Positions 21,501 to 31,140 of a stretch of 64,000 bases of DNA are shown here, piece after piece. The position numbers and the translations under genes are program-made. Below the pieces are notes generated by a model. The model ran no database searches, was not told the DNA's origin, and saw only the letters and a list, made by a program, of their open reading frames with translations. Origin of the DNA: Alloascoidea africana (Eukaryota; Ascomycota; Alloascoideomycetes; Alloascoideales; Alloascoideaceae); NCBI GenBank assembly GCA_030581615.1, contig JAKTTT010000034.1, positions 124,001-188,000 on the forward strand, in the 5' to 3' direction. Every line of letters begins with the position of its first letter. The first letter of the stretch is position 1.

Positions 21501-22720
21501 AGAGTTCGAAGGAACTAGTAAAGAGGGAGTATTTGCAACTTCTGCTTTTGAAGGAGTAGTAGGACCGGAAGATGACGAGAAGCGAGCGTCTACAAGCGAC
21601 TTGGGCAGCACCGTCGGTAGTTCTTTTCCAGCAAGTTTTTGTTGCACCAGAAACAAAGCAATTTCAAATTCATGCTGGGAAAACAGTCCACTGTTGTGGA
21701 TATCTGCCAAATCCCATATTCTTGCGAGATCATCTCGAGGAAGCCCAGATGTAGACAAAAAGGATGCGACCTGTGAAGGTGATAAAACGCCTTTTTGAGA
21801 CTTGTCAATTGTTTCAAATATATGGTCAAATTGTGTCCTAGAATCCGCGCTTATTGACCACGATGAATTGCTAACAGGCTGTGTTAGAAACTCGCCAATC
21901 TGAGCACTATTAGGCTCTACGTTTTGATCATGTTCATACAGCCCTGCAGCCTCATAAACAGAATTCGGTAGAGATGATGGTATGGATTTCAAAGAGCCAT
22001 TCAAAACACATTGAATCAAATGCATAGCAATTATGAACCCAGCCGGGCCCAACTCTCCCTTTCCGTCAACATCAGCAAGGGTCCATATTTGGCCCAAAGT
22101 GGCAGTTGGAAGTTTGGCCTTTAAGAATATAGCTTTTGCTTGTCCTCCCGTAAGCACTCCAGTGGCAGTTGCACGACTAAACATTTGTGTGAATTTTGAT
22201 TTATCCATTGGGTTTAGAGGAGGGATTGGCGAGGGAAAGGACTTGGTGATTCCCGAAAGCTGAGGAAGTGGTCCAGCTACAGAAACAGACACAGTTAGAG
22301 ATCATCTGGGAACGGAGGCATATACAAACACAACTTACGGTTATTGACCAATTCTGGAGTAGGCTTGATACCTTTCTGAGCATAGCCGATCAACCTCATT
22401 GCTGTAAAAAATCCAGTTTGTGTTAACCGTCCCATGTCATTGGGATCGGAACACTCCCATATTCTAGCAAGGACTGAAGCAGGCAGGTCTGATTTCTCGA
22501 ATGTTGTTTTAGCAATTGCGCTTGAAATGGCACCATTTCCTTCTAAATCAAGCGATTTGAAAAGTGGTATGTAAAGTGATTTCTCCTCTGAGGTTAAACT
22601 TGGTCTTGGAGCAGATCCACCGGCATCTATAATGGTTAGGAACGGTTATCGAGATGTCTGCACGCCAGTGCATAACAAAAAAGGTCCATATCGCATACCG
22701 TGAAAGGCGAAAGGATCCAT
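18552..22720 (-). CDS. EDE1: Endocytic scaffold Ede1 (EH-domain protein), two introns
   Basis: Exons 22699-22720, 22339-22626 and 18552-22276 join in phase to 1344 residues (bakers' yeast Ede1 1381). Introns of 72 and 62 nt have GTATGC and GTAAGT donors and CTAAC-type branch sites. The first exon encodes only MDPFAFH plus one base. Three EH domains follow at about residues 18-100, 126-215 and 244-335; IWTLADVDGKGEL and IWDLADIHNSGLF are the calcium-loop-like cores. A Pro-rich stretch precedes a long coiled coil (about 480-830), then a Ser/Asp-rich acidic region. A C-terminal UBA domain (ELVGMGF...ALEKMNWDLAAATNYLL) binds ubiquitin. Ede1 is an early-arriving Eps15-like scaffold of clathrin-mediated endocytosis that gathers NPF-containing adaptors and ubiquitinated cargo. 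The UBA Leu in ELVGMGF is encoded by CTG. Confidence 0.95.
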
Positions 22721-23135
22721 ATTCCCGTGTTTCTATCAATTGTACTTGATACACAATATTGTGCTGGAGTCCAGCGAATTCTGAAGAGATATTCGCCACA
22801 GCCACAGAAGTGCAGTTCACAATTCCAGAAGATGTTGATGGGCCAGAAGACCGGGCGGTTGTATGGGTGTAGTGCGGGCTACTCCCGGCGGCTCCGTAAC
22901 AAAATGTTTCACCACTCGCACTTGACAACTTTATAGTGGAGTGTCTCACGTTTAGTGTCTCCTACAAGTGTTGTTCGAACAGATCATTTCTTTTAGTGGT
23001 GATTAAATACAGTGTGTCAGACAAGGTCTCAACTTTAAAGGCAGAAGCTTGGCCACTCATCTTTCTCATTTTTGTTTAGAGCTTACCCGTTAGCTAGAGA
23101 GACTCCAGACCTAACTCCAATGGTATGCCCTGCCA

Positions 23136-23154
23136 AAGAGCGGTTTGAGTTATA
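23136..23154. repeat. 19-bp direct repeat, copy 1
   Basis: AAGAGCGGTTTGAGTTATA is identical to 24018-24036 in the same orientation. The identity extends a few bases further to the right if a 1-nt gap is allowed. It is too long to be chance at this spacing and too long for a normal transposon target duplication. Confidence 0.6.
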
Positions 23155-23380
23155 GTCTTGATACAATTCAATCCCTCATCCCTCTCGCTCACCCTTTCTT
23201 GTTGACCCTTTACCAAGCCACGACTTGAAAGATGCATTCCAATTGCCGTTCTCTAAATGTTTCAGAGACTTGCAACTTCTTCTCATAATCAATCATCACC
23301 TTCACGCCGCTGCTTCCGTAGACGGGAGAGAAGAAGAAGAAGTTAGATGGCCTTAAAAACCTGCACAGCTAGGTTCAGAG

Positions 23381-24178
23381 TTACACCTCTCTGATTGGGG
23401 GTGAGGATCGAATGGGATCTGCGAAGGCTAGGTGGATACTTTTCAGTCTGTCGCTTACAACGATCCAAATGTCTTTGAAAGCATTGGGGCCATTATCAAT
23501 GCCATAGACACAGGAAAACGCTTGGCTGAGGACGCTGGCCCAGAGGGTATCTAAGACCTTCGGATCATTGCAAGTGACAGACCGAATAGTAGCTGCCGCA
23601 TTATGAGCTTGTTTTGCCTCTAAATGATGCAGTAACTCGCACTCTACGAATAGCGAGAATAGATGAGTCGATCAAAGAATTGAGATCAATTTTTCATCAT
23701 GGGTTCTTACAGACCACAAAATTAACAGTATCCGGTGTCGAGGGAGTGTTTAGAATCCAAGAATTTTGGTGGAACGAGACTGTTCAATGGTGGTCGGGTT
23801 TACAGTGCGTTTTGGAGTTTTTAGTTGTTTAACCAGGTTCCTAAGCAATTCATGAATTTGTCCGTTGTTTGTCACGGTGTTGATGGATAGGTTCGACATG
23901 AGATCAGTCAGCTCATCTATCGATGCATTGGTAGGTGAAACAGTGGATTTGGGAGATACTTGTACCAGTTGGGAGACCGGAGATAGTCAAGAAGTGTTGC
24001 TGTCTCATGTGGGACAGAAGAGCGGTTTGAGTTATATCTTGTTGGTTAGGGAAGAGGTAGGTAATCTCTCCTGTTTATCTTTTTCTTTTTCGAATGCAAG
24101 AAGGGTAGGCGCCAACGGATCATGGCCGGTAAAGTTGATCTTTGCAGGTGTTGGACCTGTTTGATCAGATGGAGACAT
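23381..24178 (-). pseudogene. Broken minus-strand coding relic, origin uncertain (possibly retroelement gag-like)
   Basis: On the minus strand several adjoining open stretches with protein-like composition follow one another in different frames. The first begins at an ATG in a good context, with MSPSDQTGPTPAKINF. A later one is rich in Thr, Asn and Leu with a helical character (SIDELTDLMSNLS). The order and composition recall a retroelement gag region, but there is no zinc knuckle and no protease or reverse transcriptase nearby, so the family is not assigned. It looks old and is broken, with a handful of breaks. A decayed host gene is an equally valid reading. Confidence 0.3.
24018..24036. 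repeat. 19-bp direct repeat, copy 2
   Basis: Second copy of AAGAGCGGTTTGAGTTATA, 882 bp to the right of copy 1 and in the same orientation. The two copies bracket most of the decayed coding relic. Confidence 0.6.
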
Positions 24179-24806
24179 TGGAGGCGTGATCTCTCTTTAG
24201 CGGAAGTCGCGCCATGTCTACTGTGAATTCTCAGGCAGCAGAAAAGCCAGACTGGAGGAGAAAGCAGACGCAGAGGAAGCAGCAAACGAGGATGAGGCAA
24301 TAGTGACCTTTCTGAACAGGAACAAGCAGGAGCGTCTGTTGATTCATTGTTAGCAGAAATGACCTGGACTGGGTGCGAAAGGTTTATCAGAAAGCTCAAA
24401 GGAGGAGATCCTAAATATGGGCTGGAGAATCTTTCCCAAAACGCTGAAAGCAAAATGGAAAATAAAGGGATGTTTCTTATTGGATTAGGTCGGGACCTTT
24501 CCCTTATGTATGATTCTTTATCTTAGGAAGATTTTTCTCAAATCAATTGTACATTGATTGTTAATATTAGCTCAATAAGTAGCTTTGCGAACATTAACTC
24601 GTACCTGCCACCCCCAGAGATTATTTCGAATTTGCAGAAATAACCACCATCAGAGGCAAGGACCTGTGCCTTTTGAACAAGCATGCGAAGAAAGAATCGC
24701 GTTTAAAATAAGAGTTTAAACCCTAGTCGAATCTCTTTGTTCTATTGATTTCTTTTCAATAACTGATATGTAACAGACATTTTTGCCGAAACCAAAAAGT
24801 AAGAAA

Positions 24807-24888
24807 CGATGTTGACAGGACTCGAACCTGCAACCTTCGGAAGATTCCAAACCGAAATCCGATGCGCTCACCATTGCGCCACAACACC
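24807..24888 (-). tRNA. tRNA-Arg (UCG), with a 9-nt intron
   Basis: The minus strand folds as a complete cloverleaf: acceptor GGTGTTG with CAACATC (one G-U), D stem GCGC/GCGC with the loop AATGGTGA, anticodon stem TCGGA/TCCGA, variable loop AGGTT, T arm GCAGG-TTCGAGT-CCTGT and discriminator G. The anticodon loop is too long by nine bases. Placing an intron at the canonical site one base after the anticodon leaves loop TT-TCG-G...T, hence anticodon UCG (codon CGA). Discriminator G and C35 fit yeast arginine tRNAs. A T5 run follows within 20 bp. An intron of only nine bases is short for a yeast tRNA, so the exact intron limits are tentative. Confidence 0.85.
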
Positions 24889-27800
24889 AATTTTTTATTT
24901 TTGTAGGAATTCTGATTCTTATGAAGAAAACATTGGTATAATCAAGAATCATATGGAAGATTCCATTGACAATGCCACCTATGCTGCTTTATTCTATGTT
25001 TACTCTTATGCGCTGCTCTTAAGCTATGTCTGTCTTTTAGAACATTCTATATCATTCTTATTCTTAGTTTTACATAGGACTACTTAACGGGCAGGTCCAC
25101 CCTGGAGAAGAGGACAATAATAAGAAATACAATCATCTTTGACCTTAACAACACTTTCAGACCTTAAATCCTCTTCCTGCTTCCTCTTTTTCCCTTTGAC
25201 AGTACCAGCAGTAGGACCCTGAACCCTATTGTTGTTACAATTTTTGAAGGAATTGTGATTATTATGAACAAAAAGCTTAGCTTATTCAGGAATGCGTGTA
25301 TATATAAGACTGATGCCAAATAGTATAAATAGAACTTTGCTTGTATTTTTAGTTGTCTTCTTCTTTAAGCTACTTAATGTTAATCTTCTGAGCCATAAAC
25401 TTGAGAATTCAGAACAGAAGTTCTGTTCTCTCTTGGTGAAAGAGATGCTGAAGAAAAGGAAACCAAGAACACAATGGCCGGTTACCTTTGTAGTTACATG
25501 AGTCATATTAACACTTCTGTTTTTACCTAGAAGTGAAGTACATGATGAAACATTAAATTTCATCAAAGTACTATGAAGTACACAAAGGAACAACGAAGTT
25601 CAAAAGCAATCAGAAGGTTTTTTCATAATTGATTTAGAATTAGTTTAGGAACTATATAAGAAGCTTGTGTCCCCCTGTGATGGAGTAAAAGCATCAATAA
25701 AAAGAAAACCTCTTTTATAGAGTCCATATGCTCACCTCACGACAGATGACGATCTGTAACATATTTTTGAAGTGTTGTACATGACCCTGTTATAATCTCC
25801 AATGGTAAAGCACTAGGCTCTAGTTTGCATTTCCGCGGGCCAAAAATCTACAAAGTGACAAGTGTGTGCAAAATAAATTATGGGTTATGTCGTTATATTT
25901 AGAAAGGCTATATAGGACATGAATTTCTCTATTGAGGAGGGTACAAATTGGCAACATAATAGTGTGCTGTTTTTAAAATATGAGTTTACTTATGAGTTTC
26001 CACCTGTTTGTATAACACTCTAAGCTATTCCACGTAAAGGATGTCGAGCATAAAGAGCAAAAAAGAATAATGAGGCATAACTTGCTGTGTATTGGAGAAA
26101 ACTGAGTTCTTACCTGCTTTTTTATTCATCAATTTATGTTGCTATGATGGAAAACTCCTATCAAATTGACAATCAAATGATCTTAAAATTGTTCCTCTTG
26201 ATACGGAAAGGGTATTTTCGAACTTTGATGCTTGGCTACAAAGTCCAACATCAGCCACAACTGATCACTTGATCCCAAAGACTTAAATATTGTACTTGTA
26301 GCAAAGCATCAGTGTGAAATCGTTGAAAGATAATTCAGAATTTATAGCTACAGTTCAACAGACCTGATTACTTTATTACTTTGAGGTTTCTGAGAAGATT
26401 GTGAAGGGAAAGATACAGTGTTGTCTTAGTGAAGGTTGAGATCAAAGACTCTGCTGTATCAACTTGAAAAGAAAATGAAACTTGGGCTTCCACGAGCCAT
26501 AGTAGACGATTTCCTTTGGCCCACTAGGGAAGGCATCTCAGACTCCAATTTATTGCCAGGACATCTATTAAAGCTCATTGGACATTTGCGTTTTTTCTCG
26601 AAGCTGAAGACAATCCTCTGATAGGACCTCTTGATTGATTCATTTTCTGACTTTTACTTCTCTTCCTATTATTAACTATTTCTAGTTTAAAGCTTCTGCT
26701 CTAGTTATTTTTATTATTTCGCATGAGGTCCACATAAAGACAAGCATAGCTCACTGCTTGAAGCAAGTGTGATATTTATGGAATGTGCGATCGACTAGAT
26801 ATATTTGGTAGCGATCTTCCTTGATCCAAACATAGACCAGCCGCACAAACTTTATGAATGTCTTCCCTTTTTTGAACCAATAAAAACAATTTGTGGTTTC
26901 AGTGCTTCTACTTACTATTCTTAATTTTGATCTTGAAAAGCAAAGATCTGTGTTTTTCCTTAGATCAACCATCTTAAAAACCGATGATGAGCTCCGAGTG
27001 ATACTCCAGATCTCAGGCAAACTCATCAAAGAGTGCTAAAAAAGTGACATTAAAATCCCAGGCGCACCCCTGAATAACCAAAAGGCAAAAGGTTTTCTAT
27101 AAACTTGAATTGAAATCGTTTGATGGAGCATTCCAAAACATTAGAAAGACCAATAACCGGATTCATAAAATAAAGATGACATATTCAATTTGAAATATCG
27201 CCCAAGACCGAGATGTTTCGAATATACCAGGCTTGCCCTGCATCCTTCATGTTAAAATTGATTAGACAAACACCTGGAGCAAGAGCAACAAGGATTAAAA
27301 TTTATCAGTCTTGCCATGTCTTAGACAAAGCTCAAATTCAATTCTCAAGAGCTTATTTTCAAGTCTACCAGCTATATTTTATTAAACATCGATAAAATTG
27401 GTAAAACTTGTACAGGTGTATAGGCTCTTTGTTAAACCTCTACGAGCCTTTGGTAATGACCTAAACCATGTTGCTTACATAGCTAGGCACACTTAGAATG
27501 CGACTGGTCTTAGAAGAGAGGAATCTACTGGTCGCCATTCTTTTATCTTGTCCCTTTCTCGTATAATAACACATACTCTCCCAACATGGCTTGGCCACAA
27601 TGTCTTTCCATGATGTGATTGATATGAAAAGAAAAATTAGAAAACTAAATAGAGGGCGCCATCTGGTTGAAGATGTATCTCAAGAGTCGACTGCGCTTTA
27701 CAGGTGGCGTATCTCGATTCCACAGAAAACATGTTGGACCATCAGCACGTCTATATACGAAAGAACAGAATGAAATTGGAAATCTAAAAATTGCTTTGAT

Positions 27801-29599
27801 AGTGAAGAGAAAACTAAAAGTGTCAACCATACTTTGTTGAATAAATACAAGCAAGAGAATCTAAAAGCGTAATTATAGAATAATACTAATCCCTTTCCTC
27901 TCTAGAGGCGGGAATGATCTGTTGATGTATTCCCGGCTGCTGTCTATTCTCTGCTCTTGGTTTGCAGTTCTCAGTTCAGTCGATTAAATCGCACTAATCA
28001 AATAGAGGAGCGCTCGAATACGAATCAAGATAATACGCATAGAATGATTTTTCAGTCTCGTCATTGTTGGAGTTGGGGGACGTGCCCAATGATAGCCAAA
28101 TCTTGAGCTAATCCGTTGGGTAGTCTATTTAATTCATTTTGGGGTTATACGAAAATGCTCTATAGCGCTCACTAGCAAATGGGAAAACTATGGTAGCTGG
28201 TTTTGTGGTTGCTCAGATCGGGATTACAGGGTGGAACACACAAGCTGTGTGTATCTACCTGGCGGTGGCATGATCAAAAGCTCAAAAAGAGCACAGATCG
28301 GAAAAGGGGATAGACACTTGATGTGAATGAGTAAGCCCAAAATATGCCTTGCTTTAACCCACTAATTCTAAGAACTGGATGCGTGTGTTTCCTGGCCACA
28401 AGCACCATCCAGTACCTTTAGTCAATCTCCCAGAAGAGTAACCAAGATGCTGTTTATGTCTTTTCAGATCCTGATCGTAAACTGCTTATAGAACTTGGAG
28501 AAGAGAAACGCGAGAGCCAGGATTAAAAAGACAACCTACGACTTGAGGTGGCATGCGACCTGCTTGGTGCGCCTGGAAGTTTTCTTTGAGCAGGTCTTGA
28601 GAATGAAAACTCCTTATGAGACCCAAAAAGAATGGAGCCAGTTTCATTCTACGCCAAAGGCTGTGCTAGAACGCGGTTTCCGGAGCCGATGCTGACGGTA
28701 GCACTTCCTGCTCTGGCTCAAATACCAACCGCACTTTCAGTATTTCTGGTTTGCGTGTGAACGGCGGGGTGGCATGAATAGATAGATAGCTGGATAGAGA
28801 GGAATAGATAAAGCGGCGGTTGGTTTCAACACAAAACAGCTGCTATGCTCCTCCTACATGAAACAGAAAAGGGGGCTACTTTCTGCATTGGAGGCTGCCT
28901 CTACAGAGGCCACCAGCGATAGCGATCGCACCAGAGCGTCACTGGTATGGACTATTCAAACTGGCTAAATCTCAAACGATACATTCCTGGGAGTCTCTAC
29001 GTCCGAGATTTTGAGCGCTAGATGTTGAGATGGATAGTAATTCTGGAGGCAACATACGTAATGTCGTAATATCCGGATTCCGGGAGCCCAAACCGAGCGC
29101 GTCTGGCATTGAAATATTCCCAGGAACAGATCCACGGTCTGCTCAGCTCTCCAAATCGGCAACTGGAATCTTCACCAGCGCCAGAGTCGGAGTCAGGATC
29201 AGAGCTGGAGATCCAGGTGGGGCCGGCGCTTGTGTCGTCCTGGCCCTGCCCTGCCCGCCAGAAACAAATATCTTCGACACAGAAATTCAATCAATTGCAC
29301 TCCGCGTTTGAGCTTTTTCCCCCTGGATATGCCCTGCCCACTCTTGCCTCGTTCATGTCTTAGCCTCGCCTTTTCTCCCCATTCTGCTCGGAGAGACAAA
29401 ACACAGAATAAAATAATAATCAGTCATGGATCGTGAATGACCCAAAATCTTCCCCAGCGCAACGTTTTTGTATGTCTTTCTTTTGCTTCAATGTTCTGCT
29501 GTAGCTGATTTCTTCCCCAAACGTATCAGCGTATTTATAGAGACATTACCCCAGGCGTGCTCATCCACAGTCTTTCCCCTTTACCTTTCCACTGTCGCC
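24889..29599. other. Gene desert, left part
   Basis: About 4.7 kb with no supportable protein gene. All open frames are under about 105 codons and none shows a known domain. From 24.9 to 27.9 kb the sequence is AT-rich and stop-dense. A GC-richer island spans about 28.68-29.34 kb and contains an 84-codon frame (29109-29363, Ser/Glu-rich) of uncertain status. A strong local hairpin lies at 28229-28260. I see no tandem array, insertion sequence or recognisable non-coding RNA. Confidence 0.5.
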
Positions 29600-30025
29600 A
29601 TGGTTCAACTGTACCAATGGACATCATACACTATCCCCAGCATCTCAACAGACTACAGAAAACTGATAGCAAAATGCGAAGAATCAGTGGCCTTTTCATT
29701 GATGGTGATCAGCTTCAAAATATACTGCTTCTACCTGCTCAGAAAAACTGGAATGGGCCATGGGCCTTACGAACCACGGTTCGGAACTGTTGATGGTGAC
29801 CTCGAGTACTTTGGCTTATTTCTATCCCACTATGAACAAAGCATAGAACTGCGCAAATACAGGCCAGATTGGTGGAAACCCAGCACAAAAGCTAAATGGC
29901 TAAGAGTAGCAGAATCCCAAGCTGATGTTTTTCGAAGGGCAATCATCCCCCATGATATCGAAAGGCATAGGGGTTCTGAAATGCTGCAATGTTTCTACAA
30001 CTTTGCTCGATTGGCAATGAAATAA
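29600..30025 (+). CDS. Orphan small protein, 141 residues (hypothetical)
   Basis: An open frame from an ATG in a strong context (GTCGCCATGG), encoding MVQLYQWTSYTIPS onward. It stays open upstream without another ATG. The C-terminal half is protein-like: RPDWWKPSTKAKWL, then HDIERHRGSEMLQCFYNF. The spacing of WW, HDI and HRG weakly recalls the C-terminal part of some fungal MYND-finger proteins (WW...ADI..HYG), but no zinc-finger cysteines are present, so this is speculative. Near-normal codon use and its isolation in the desert suggest either a young gene or the surviving end of an older one. No neighbour suggests a function. Confidence 0.45.
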   Translation: MVQLYQWTSYTIPSISTDYRKLIAKCEESVAFSLMVISFKIYCFYLLRKTGMGHGPYEPRFGTVDGDLEYFGLFLSHYEQSIELRKYRPDWWKPSTKAKWLRVAESQADVFRRAIIPHDIERHRGSEMLQCFYNFARLAMK

Positions 30026-31031
30026 TCTCCTCTTGCCGCCCAACAAGACCAGATCAGCACCATACTGCTTTTTTTATCATTTGTCTTTCTCTGTAGAATA
30101 GCATCATGTCCCAATGCTTCTTTTTGGATATCTCTTTTCAAGCTCTTGTTTATAAATCACTCGCATCTCGTGTCTATAACCTGTATTATTGGTTGGGTAA
30201 CGTTCGCTTTGTCTTTTCCTTTCTACCTTTTTTTTTTTATTGCTTTCTTTTGTTCGGCTTCGTTTTGGAACCAAAAAATTAAGGCGGTTTATATAAAATT
30301 ACATTATGAGAAGCACTTGTTTTGTCATTCTCTTGATAGTTTTTGTCTTGGTCAAGAGTTTTGTTTACAGTTGGGTTTTTCTTGTATCTTAGCTTAGCTA
30401 GAATTGATCTTTGTTTTTCAAGCAGTTTTACTTGCCGTAGACTAAGGTTGGCAATGCATCTGACTCCATTATCCGTCTCGATTATCGTCAAACAAAATAA
30501 TCCGTGTTCAATCTATGGTGCCGATGGCGAATACACTAGTCTTAGAACTTTATAGTCAGATACCGTATTACCATTATCATTAAAACCACAAATTGACGCT
30601 GTTCCCATCAGATATTAATCTTACGATAACTTTACGTTAGAAGCTGATTGTTAAAACTTAACTCTAAAATGTGCCCAACATGTAAACACATTGTTTTGGG
30701 TAAGGCATTAAGATGATACGGCGTCTGTTCCATAATTGGTGTTGAAAGGTGGGTGCCTTATCTACGGCACAACTTTTGTGAAAAATAAGCCTTGCCTGGG
30801 TTTATCGATACCATGTTGTTCCGTGTACGGCTCTAGGTTTCTTGTTCAAGCAATCTCGGGAGAAAGTCTACCACCATTCAAAACGCCATTCTCCAAACAA
30901 ATAGATCAATCGTCCGTGATGAGATACCCCCAATCCAAAAGAAACCATAAACGCAGATTTTTTAATCATATTCCTTTAGATGGCGAATTTTAAAAACAAA
31001 TCATGAGCTAATCAAATAAGGGAAAAATAAA
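30026..31031. other. Non-coding stretch before tRNA-Ser
   Basis: About 1 kb with a T-rich tract near 30220-30240 and no supportable gene. Short frames are compositional. Confidence 0.5.
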
Positions 31032-31140
31032 CGACACCAGCAGGATTTGAACCTGCGCGGGCAGAGCCCAAAAGATACCTTCAAATTGCCAGACGGCAGT
31101 TGATTCGAGTCTTTCGCCTTAACCACTCGGCCATAGTGCC
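31032..31140 (-). tRNA. tRNA-Ser (CGA), with a 27-nt intron
   Basis: The minus strand starts GGCACTATGGCCGAGTGG, closely matching the yeast serine UCG-decoding tRNA, and ends CTGCTGGTGTCG. The anticodon stem AAAGA/TCTTT encloses loop CT-CGA-A, a 27-nt intron and one further base. A long variable arm (GGGCTCTGCCC) marks it as class II. The B box GGTTCAAATCC is intact and a T5 terminator lies just downstream. In bakers' yeast the orthologous tS(CGA) is also intron-containing. The intron holds a TGCC/GGCA mini-hairpin. Confidence 0.95.

Larger units (their letters stand above)
22721..24806. other. Start of the gene desert: EDE1 upstream region and decayed sequence
   Basis: The first few hundred bases are the EDE1 promoter. 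Beyond about 23.0 kb there is no intact gene. A minus-strand coding relic occupies 23381-24178 and is listed separately. A 55-codon plus-strand frame at 24359-24526 starts with ATG but has no recognisable domain. Two 19-bp direct repeats bracket most of the relic. Confidence 0.5.

Noticed and set aside
24046-24453. 135-codon minus-strand frame upstream of the relic
   Set aside because: Leu/Ser/Arg-biased, with no protein-like pattern. It is one frame of a decayed region and is not supportable as a gene.
25785-25850. tRNA-like D-arm sequence CAATGGTAAAGC
   Set aside because: No B box, no acceptor pairing and no proper anticodon arm follow, so this is not a tRNA gene.
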